Under the pieces are notes generated by a model. That model ran no database searches, was not told the DNA's origin, and saw only the letters and a program-made list of their open reading frames with translations. DNA of 64,000 bases, taken from the NCBI GenBank assembly GCA_001931875.2, contig MSJH02000802.1, positions 300,661 to 364,660 of the forward strand, in the 5' to 3' direction. Positions 56,579 through 64,000 of this stretch are shown one piece after another (the first letter of the stretch is position 1; every line of letters starts with the position of its first letter). The DNA comes from Byssochlamys sp. IMV 00236. Lineage: Eukaryota > Ascomycota > Eurotiomycetes > Eurotiales > Thermoascaceae. The translations under genes and the position numbers were made by a program.

Positions 56579-57613
56579 CTAACTAACTAATTATCCATGA
56601 GCCATACCATCCTGCAGGCACCACAGCACCACGGCCCCAACACGTCAGCATTAAAAATCCATCACTACCTAGTTAGGTAAATCACGCTCCATATCCAGTG
56701 ATGAGTAGTACATGACTCAATCTGAGACGGCACCCTTGGTCTGTTTATTTCCTTGATAGGTCGATAGAGTAGTTACGTATACGAGCAGCCGAGGCGTCAT
56801 TAGAGGATTATAGGCTAGGGAAGTCAGACAGGGCGTTGGGATGACAGTTAGGTTGCCTCGGGCACGTGCTTCTATTTGTCTTGTGATTGTATGCCTGATG
56901 TTGACTACGACCAGGATGGGAGTGGTCAAGAGATAAGTGTATAGAAGAATGTAATTAATGAACAGCCTCGTTTTCTTCAAGGACTCTCGTTCGTGCAGCC
57001 TCTAGTTGCAAGTATTTCAGTTTCGAAAGCTTGATTGTCTAAGAAATAAATTAAGGCCCCTGATTAAGCCCCGAGCGAATGGTGAGTTCTAAGTAATAGT
57101 GTGATAATGATAATCAAGGGAACAGCAATAGTCTGTGAGTTCAGGTCGGTTTTTTTGAATCCTGGCTGGCGTTTGACCTCTTCGCCAGAGTTGGAAGGGA
57201 AAAGTGGAAACCTGGAGGATAGGATAGGATAGGATAGGATAGGAAAAAAGATAGATAGATTTGGCACACAACCAGGGTATATTTCAAAGAAACGCCACAC
57301 AATTAACCTCCCTTTGGAACCGCGCCCGTGTGATAATAATGATAGAAAAAGTTGGAAAAAGAACAGCCTTAATATCGCACTCGTCGCAAAAGCCACAATT
57401 ACCCTTTCCCCGAAAAACCCGTACGCAACGTATTTCGTCTCGATATTTCCGCTCAGCATTTGAACTTGGTACCGGCCGGGCTTCCGATATGCAAATTGGA
57501 TATCCATATGCAAGGCAAGCAAACGCCGATCGTATGCACAAATGAAAAGGAAAAGCAGAGAATATATGTCCAATCAGTCATTTGTTTCTTTCCCCCGGTG
57601 GGTTATCATCTCC
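56579..57613. other. Intergenic region left of the C2H2 gene
   Basis: AT-rich with simple repeats: ACTA repeats near 56573-56590 and the AGGAT array described separately. The right part is the 3' UTR of the C2H2 gene. No gene is supported. Confidence 0.4.
57216..57243. repeat. (AGGAT)n pentanucleotide microsatellite
   Basis: Five perfect AGGAT units plus a partial one, in the likely 3' flank of the C2H2 gene. Confidence 0.9.
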
Positions 57614-58458
57614 TCAGCCTTGCGTAGTCGCAGCCGGTGGCATAGCCTGCTGTAGCCCGGCCACGATCCTTTCGAGTTCCTCCAGCCGGCGATCCTTCTC
57701 CTGGACCTCCTGACGGAGTCGCTTCAGTTCATTCCTGAGGTCGACGCTATTTCCATCTTCCTCTTGGAAAAGAACAGCGTTATCTTCCATAGAATCACGC
57801 CTGCGTTTCAGAACTGGCGCAATCGGTAGTACTGAAGCTCGCATGCTCTCTACATCCGGCGTCTGCACAGGCAACTCGGTAGCTGGACCACTATCCGTAT
57901 GCATGTGGCGACGTCGCAAGTGCTCTTTCAGGTTCTCCTGTCTCGTAAACCCATTTCCTGTGCTGCGGTTGCAGTCCGCATAGGGACACATGAGGGGCTT
58001 CTTCGCATTAGCATTCTTCTTATGGACTTCGCGCTGGTGCCTGAGGAGGCCACCAGAATACGTGAACCCCTGGATCTTGTCGCATCCAGGCTCCATACAC
58101 TTATACGGCCGATCATGCTTGTCCATGTGTTTACTGTGTGAAAAGCGTCAGTATTACGCTCTATTTTCCAAAAAAGGGGATACCGTGCAACTTACTTCCA
58201 TTCACAAGGACGACGGAAAGTTGGTGGACTGTGTTGGCAGTCAGGATGATCACAGTAGATCTGACCTGCTGTATTCTTAGGCGGATCTCGAGCCCTTCTG
58301 ACGGAGAGGCGTGGACGAGTGCCGTCAATCAAACCCGGCGATGGCTGTTCATTCATCTTGGGTGGAGGAGAAATGGTATCTTGAGCGGAAGCCAGAATAG
58401 ACGCGACACCTCCGGGACCTTCACTTCTTGGACTCGGATAATCTGACCCGTCGCCCAT
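57614..58458 (-). CDS. C2H2 zinc-finger transcription factor
   Basis: Exons 58458-58196 and 58133-57614 give 260 residues. Splicing completes the first finger: YCDHPDCQHSPPTFRRP, then CEWNKHMDKHDRPYKC. The second finger is CMEPGCDKIQ...LLRHQREVH and the third CPYADCNRSTG...LKEHLRRRH. A Ser/Pro-rich N-terminus precedes the fingers and a C-terminal coiled coil (ELKRLRQEVQEKDRRLEELE) follows, which could allow dimerisation. This arrangement is common in uncharacterised Eurotiomycete regulators. The frame extends upstream from a TTG, so MGDGSDYPSPR is chosen as start; a further 5' exon is possible. Targets are unknown. Confidence 0.82.
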
Positions 58459-61400
58459 ATCGCGATCTGGACCCCGCAAAAGACTGGGAGAGCGTGGGCC
58501 AAAGTCGACAAAATCGGTGTTAATGATGGATATATGCAGAACCACTTTTCTCAAAAAGGTGCATCAGCTATGTGTTGGAAATTGTTTGTGTTGAGAAGTC
58601 GAGGACTGTCAGATTGGAGCTGCAGATATATCGAGGTTGCAAGGCACCCGTCGACGAGAAAGCTGGAGTTGTACGCAAAAGGTCGCCACCTGGATTTCCA
58701 CTCGTACCACAGCGATAGATAAAGCCTATAATATTATAGTTAGACTCTGGATCTTTTGGCACAGGATAGGTGATTCCCACGTGGAATGGCTTGTGATGGA
58801 CAAGCACTACCCGGGCTAAGGGAATGGGGGCCTGTACCGGAGAGGTTGCTGACTAGACTAGAAAGCCTCAAGCAAATGAGTCATAAATAGAGATATCGCG
58901 TCGTAATTTCAGATCGTCCAGGGCAAGTCAACTATTGGAGACGTTGTACGGACTGTTTTCGGTGGCGTGCCTCGCAGCCTGAAATTTTTCCAGGCATAAA
59001 AGAGGATCCGAGGGGAAGTCACGGGATCTAGCTGCTGCGCCTCTCGGACTGCGCGGATTCTTCTTGGTTTGGTTTGCAAGGAACTTTGTTGGCCTGAGTT
59101 ACCGCCAGCGGCACCAGCACAGCTTTTTAACTCCCGACCACGAGGGGCTGGCTGTTGTTGTTGTTGCTGCTGCTGCTGTTGACGAGATCGAAGCTCTCAA
59201 CTCTCAGACTATAATAGTACTTTCCCACTGGAGTTCCCCTGGTAGCTGCATCCCGGCCAGGTCACCGTTTTTTGCTCTGCAGTCCTGCTGAAGAGCTTAC
59301 TATCGTTCGACCAGCGCGCCTTGGGAAGTCTCAGCGTCCTAATCCATCCAGCTCATACCTAAACCCAAGGAATCGGCCCCGCGGCGATCGAATGGCCCAA
59401 GGCCACGTCGTGATCAGGGTGGCTGGCAAATACTCGTGGAGCCCGTTTTGGCGCAGCGACTTTGTCGCCCAATCTCCATTGCTTGCTGTCTGAATTTCCA
59501 CTCTGACGTTCCACAGCAGCCACGATCTGCTGCTTCCCCGTCGGTCGGTAAAGCACCGCCAGCATTGGCAACCGACATCTGAGGCGAAATAGAAGCTGAG
59601 CTGGTGACGAACGATCTGTCTCAAATCGTTCCTCCAGGGGTGTGGCGCGCTCGCTCAGCACCGGGACTGATCCACGCCTTGCAGCTGAACTGGGACAGAC
59701 CAGACCAAGCCATATATATCTACAAATATACGAGGCTTCACATCAATGCGCTTTGAAACAGGAGTGGCTGTTCGACGCGTCTGTCAGTGAAGAATGTTTG
59801 TCTCAAGATCCGCTCCTCAGTGACATGTGCGGTGAGAGAAGTACTCCGCTTTCGAACCTTATTGCTAGTAAATCTGTTTTTCTCTTCCTCGATTCAGTAG
59901 ACGTACCTCTGAGTTCACTCTACATTAGGGCAGAATGGCGGGAGCTCCGCTATAGACCATGTCTCTTTTGCTCCTTTGCCCCCGCGGCATCGGTCAATGC
60001 GCCTTTTCTCGAGCTCAGAATCAGATCATCTCGCCTTGATTTCCTTCATAGCTGCATCTATTAATAAGTAGCGCTGGGGTGATGCATGTGTCTATCCTAG
60101 TGTGTCTATCCTAGTTCAATGTCCAGTCCAGGGCCTCCAGGCATTGTTTCGCCCACATCTTAGTTATCTGTCAGTTCTGGATATGCCCCAACGTTGACAC
60201 TTGATGCTGCAGGGACACCAATGGCCACAGGTGCAGAGCTCAGAACTCCGCTTCAGATGTATAAGAGCTGGAGTTCTCTGACATGTCCCCAGTTAACCCC
60301 GACGAGATCTGCTAAGTATCATGTCCCCGTAGTGGCTCTCATACTGCTTCAGGCAACTCTTCGCTCTACTAGTGCAGACCATCTCCTAGGTTCGCAGGTT
60401 GTATACGTGGGATCCTGGCATCCCTGCCTGGCCTGGTAGCAATCCCGGAGAGCGGACAAGCAAGGCCAGCAGGAGAAACAGCTCACTGGAAACAAGCAGT
60501 GCGCCAAATGGCAATTGGTCCAGCGTTCAACTAGCATGCTTCTTATGCAAATTCCGGAAATGCGAGTGGCTGACAGAGGCCGTCGATCAGTCTTGTCGGT
60601 TTCTGCTATATCGCCAGTGGTCGAGAATGAATTCACACAAATCCGCATTTATCATGTGCACTGCTATGATCAACGAGCTTAAGAATGAGTTCTAGAAGCA
60701 ACATTAGGTGATCTTTCAACAATAAGAGGTCTTGCTATGCCACTATGGAAATCGAGTCCCTTGCCGATTGCCTCCAGCATGCTGGCACTGTCCACGGCAC
60801 GTGCCCGGACCAGAAACATCGTGCACATCGATACCCATGGCTCATGCGACAAGTACTGTGATCTTTGGCTCATGCTTGACGACTACGATCGTTGTGTTTG
60901 CAAATCGACGCGTTTTGATCTGGTCGGGTCCACTTCTTCATCAGAGTCTTTTGCATCTTCCTTCCGGATGAACCAAGTCCACAATCAATACTACTTATAG
61001 ATGTCGTATCGGCCATGCTCCAGCTCTCGAATACGCTGCGTGAGGCGTCCCAATTACCTATCTAGCTAAGGAAAGGCTCATTAGTTCATACATGCCGTTC
61101 TCAACAATCTGTAGCCGTCATAGCAAGGATATGTCCATTCCTACAAACAGCTGTTACCGTGCGCTAGCGTTCCTGGACAGGCCTCGAACTTAGAGAACAA
61201 GGGTTGCTATAGATCTGCTTGTCCTGCAGCCGATCTCTCGTATAAAGCGCTTAAGCAGCACGTCGTGAGGTTCGTTAACTACTACTAGTTACTCTAACTA
61301 CCTATAGTTAACTTAACTAACATATCGCAAGCTGACAAACATTCCGCAGCCTTCCGCATGTCAGTGCTGATTGGATTGCTCTCTCATATTCCATCCAATT

Positions 61401-61678
61401 AGCATTGACGGTCCCTGAGAATTGAGAATTCGCTGAAGATCAGCAAGCCAGATATGATTTGTTTCCTGAGCTACTCCATTCCAGATTGTCCTGAACATAC
61501 GAGCTTCAAGAGCCCAAAAATGTAGCGCGCGGACATCACTCTTGGTCCTTCTTTACAGGTTCCTTCGCTACGAAATTATTTCTTTCTTTAAAACCCATTT
61601 CCACTCCTTCGAATCATTCAGCGACGATCCCTCGGAGACACTTGCCCTGAGATTTGGAACGTTTCTTTTGAATCGAAA
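58459..61678. other. 3.2 kb gene-poor region
   Basis: The C2H2 promoter lies at the left. The rest contains many short overlapping frames on both strands with no recognisable family, a GTT/GCT repeat, a tandem TGTCTATCCTAG repeat near 60091-60115, and an AT-rich stretch with TAACTA repeats near 61280-61320. I see no intact gene. Confidence 0.4.
59152..59180. repeat. (GTT)n(GCT)n trinucleotide repeat
   Basis: A run of GTT units passing into GCT units, probably non-coding. Confidence 0.8.
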
Positions 61679-62268
61679 ATGCAGTTGACCAAGGTAAGTC
61701 CCCAATTGCACTTTGGAGAGGTGTAAAGGCAGTGAATATTCTATCGCAGAATGGAGGTCTAAATCATCATCCAACATCAACATCAAGACACAATTCATCC
61801 ACTACTTCTGTTTTCCTGCTGCAAGATCCAAAGACTAACTCAACTTCTCCCCGCTTTCGCAACCCACAGCTCTTCCTCACCGCTGCTGCCACGCTGGCCA
61901 TCGGCCCTGCCACAGTCTACGGCTACGCGCTTGCCGGCGCTTCCGTTCGTTACTACGACTACTGCAGACAAGACAACGCCCCTGCGGATTCCCCCTACGA
62001 CTCGGATCCGATCATTCTCCACGAGAACAAGTGCGAGGAGGTGGAGATGCTCCCGCCGCACTTTGGCTTCTACGCAGTGAACGGAATCCCGCTCAACAAC
62101 GACGCTCGCTGGCACTGCGACGGTATCCAGGTCTTCACGAACCGTCATTGCGGTGGCGAGCCAGATTTCGAGCTCCCTTTCAATAACCCGCATGATGCGA
62201 CTCTCGGAACTTGCCATCCGAAGATCTTTGGATTCGTCTCGCTACGATTGGACTGCAACCCTCACTAG
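61679..62268 (+). CDS. Small secreted six-cysteine protein
   Basis: Exons 61679-61693 and 61870-62268 give 137 residues. The 15-base first exon encodes MQLTK; the 176-base intron (GTAAGT...CCACAG) is phase 0 and lies inside the signal peptide (MQLTKLFLTAAATLAIGPAT). The mature part has six cysteines (37, 60, 88, 99, 120, 134), consistent with three disulfides, and acidic and aromatic residues. No known enzyme motif is seen. It may be an extracellular or effector-like protein. Its gene structure matches that of the next gene. Confidence 0.7.
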
Positions 62269-63753
62269 ATCTCCCAGACTGGAGTCGCCTATTGGGGGAT
62301 TTGATCTGACGCGCTCTACGAGAGTGACTTTACATTTCGGTTCTTCATCATGGCCTTCTATGTTCACGCGGAAACGTACTCTTTAATGATCTCGATCAGT
62401 CACGGTTTATGAAGAAAGAGGCGGACATTAGGCATAGCCGTTCATGACTACTGCTGTCCATAATTACCTATGTACTAGTATTAATATAATGCATCCAACG
62501 AATTAATTCAAAATCTCACGTTCTTGCCGCTGTACACGACACGCATAATCAAATCCCGCCCTTCCTGATCTTCATACCGCAATCTCCTAGTGAGATACCA
62601 ACAACTCACGAGTGTTGATCCATCTATGTTTTACACGCGTCTGGAGAATTGAAGTGTCAGACACGCGAAGCGGGCAATATTAGCGAACGGATACGTATCA
62701 AGTATCGATGTGTTAATAGGTCTGTGACTGATTTTCTTCTATATCCGAATCAGTGATGTATTCGTCTCGAAGCAACCTATAGCGATACTTATCGATAAGC
62801 CTCTCTGGGAAATAAAATTCTAGTATTATTTACAAAAGAAATCATACAGAGAACGTCACATAACTATCTTCGCTCTGTCATATACTTATTATTCTTGGTA
62901 TTTTCCCGATCTACTACTATTACGTACCTAACATTTCGCGAGAAGAGATAGACTGCGTAGTAGTTACTTTATCTTCGAATATCGACCCTCAATCGTGAAT
63001 GTAGAAAAGAAAACCGCACGTTCTATTCTACTCTATTCCTCGGCCTTTCAATCCCTTACCATACAAGTTATCTTGGTAGATACTGTAAGCAAAAACTCAA
63101 AAAAAAAAAAAAGGAAATAATACCATACAAATCCCCATCGCAAGAACACACACATCTCGAATTCCCCAACGAGGTTGAGACATCATCTCATGAAACATTG
63201 TACATCGCACAAACCTCTCTGACCAATCATCGCGCGTCCTGACACGCGTCGGGAATGTGGCCGGGCGGGGGGCGGGGGCTCTTCCCTTCCGCTCGCTTCC
63301 CGCCCCGCCCTGTAAGTAAGTACGTAGCGGATCTTGGCGCGTTGGGGGAGTTCCCTGCCACCGCGAGAATCGCGGGGCTGGAGGGGAGATAGGAAAGTAG
63401 ATGAGTATAAGTATGAGGTCGTAAGCGTTTGTGATGGGGATTTTTAGATTGTGTTTTATTAAGCAAGCAAGTTAGCAAAGCAAGCATATCAGGTCGTTGG
63501 CTTGAGGGTTGTACAGACAGAAGTCACGAACGCCAACTCGATCTCACTGTCTCGTGTCTACGATATATTGCTTACTTCTTCTTTCCATATCTCAGGGAGA
63601 TAGAAAGATCCTGAAAAAAAGAAAGAAAAAAGTACACACGCGTCAGAGGAAACAAGAGTCATCAGTTACGCGATATAACCTTATATCGATCATATTTCAT
63701 CCATAGAGGAGGAATATCGGCAGTTCATCTAAACAAATCACACACCCGCCAAA
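62269..63753. other. Intergenic region between the two small secreted protein genes
   Basis: AT-rich DNA with a 14-base A run at 63099-63112 and a G/C-rich patch at about 63255-63310. The minus-strand frame at 63487-63227 lies across that patch and is not convincing. The last part is the promoter of the right-edge gene. Confidence 0.4.
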
Positions 63754-64000
63754 ATGCATTTCTCAAACGTGAGTCGAATCCAGTCTCTCTCTAATCCATC
63801 AGGAATAATAAACCCTCCCTCCCCGCCCAAAAAAATATATACTAACTCCCTCCACATCCAGCTCGCAACCCTCACCACCTTCCTCTTCACCACACAAAAC
63901 GCATTCGCCCTCAACGGCGCCCGCATCTGGACACATTTCTACCCCCAATGCTCCGTCGACGGCATAACCCCCGGCTACTCAACTCTCACCAGCCCTCGAA
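63754..64000 (+). CDS. Small secreted protein, N-terminal part
   Basis: Exons 63754-63768 and 63862 onward, cut by the right edge. The first exon encodes MHFSN; the 93-base phase-0 intron (GTGAGT...CATCCAG) interrupts the signal peptide, which continues LATLTTFLFTTQNAFA. The start of the mature part is LNGARIWTHFYPQCSVDG. No family can be named from this length. The gene architecture is the same as in the preceding gene. Confidence 0.65.
   Translation, partial: MHFSNVSRIQSLSNPSGIINPPSPPKKIYTNSLHIQLATLTTFLFTTQNAFALNGARIWTHFYPQCSVDGITPGYSTLTSPR

Noticed and set aside
60194..61000. Overlapping plus-strand frames, one with a Cys-rich ACFLCKFRKC segment
   Set aside because: It superficially resembles a Zn2Cys6 motif, but spacing is wrong, no basic linker follows and frames are broken.

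Overview
The window looks like a chromosome-arm segment from a filamentous ascomycete of the Aspergillus/Penicillium type (Eurotiales). The evidence is short GT...AG introns of about 45-95 bases with CTAAC/CTGAC-like branch sites, compact intron-poor housekeeping genes on both strands, and a cytochrome P450 reductase closely resembling the Aspergillus cprA product. The species cannot be fixed from the sequence alone. No CRISPR, rRNA or intact transposon was seen. All gene models below are my own splicing of the sequence; reading phase was checked across each complete multi-exon model.

Left part (1-11 kb): the start of an MHF1/CENP-S gene runs off the edge and is divergent from a Pga2-type membrane protein gene. 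A four-exon DDB1 gene follows, then a phenol-hydroxylase-type FAD monooxygenase, both on the minus strand. A gene-poor stretch carries tRNA-Arg(ACG) and an intron-containing tRNA-Lys(CTT). It ends with a cysteine-rich single-pass membrane protein.

Accessory block (11.8-16 kb): a NACHT/STAND P-loop protein of the kind linked to fungal self/non-self recognition, and a small orphan.

Core block (16.6-52.3 kb): mitochondrial 3-hydroxyisobutyrate dehydrogenase; a 2605-residue Furry/Tao3 (PAG1) morphogenesis scaffold; NADPH-cytochrome P450 reductase; a two-RRM RNA-binding protein with a probable 5' UTR intron; FAD synthase; a divergent pair of a DNAJC8/Spf31-like splicing J-protein and the Dbp4 helicase; a small orphan with a permuted papain-like signature; an LSH/Irc5-type SNF2 remodeller; a large disordered orphan; and an atypical dual-specificity phosphatase. 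Functional themes that recur are genome maintenance (MHF1, DDB1, LSH), flavin chemistry (monooxygenase, CPR, FAD synthase) and RNA processing (RBP, DNAJC8, Dbp4). These are housekeeping neighbours, not an obvious biosynthetic cluster.

Right part (52.3-64 kb): gene-poor accessory DNA with an N-glycosylated secreted orphan, a C2H2 transcription factor, several protein-like fragments including a relic of a fungal rhodopsin-type membrane protein, and two small secreted proteins that share the same intron position inside the signal peptide. The second of these runs off the right edge.
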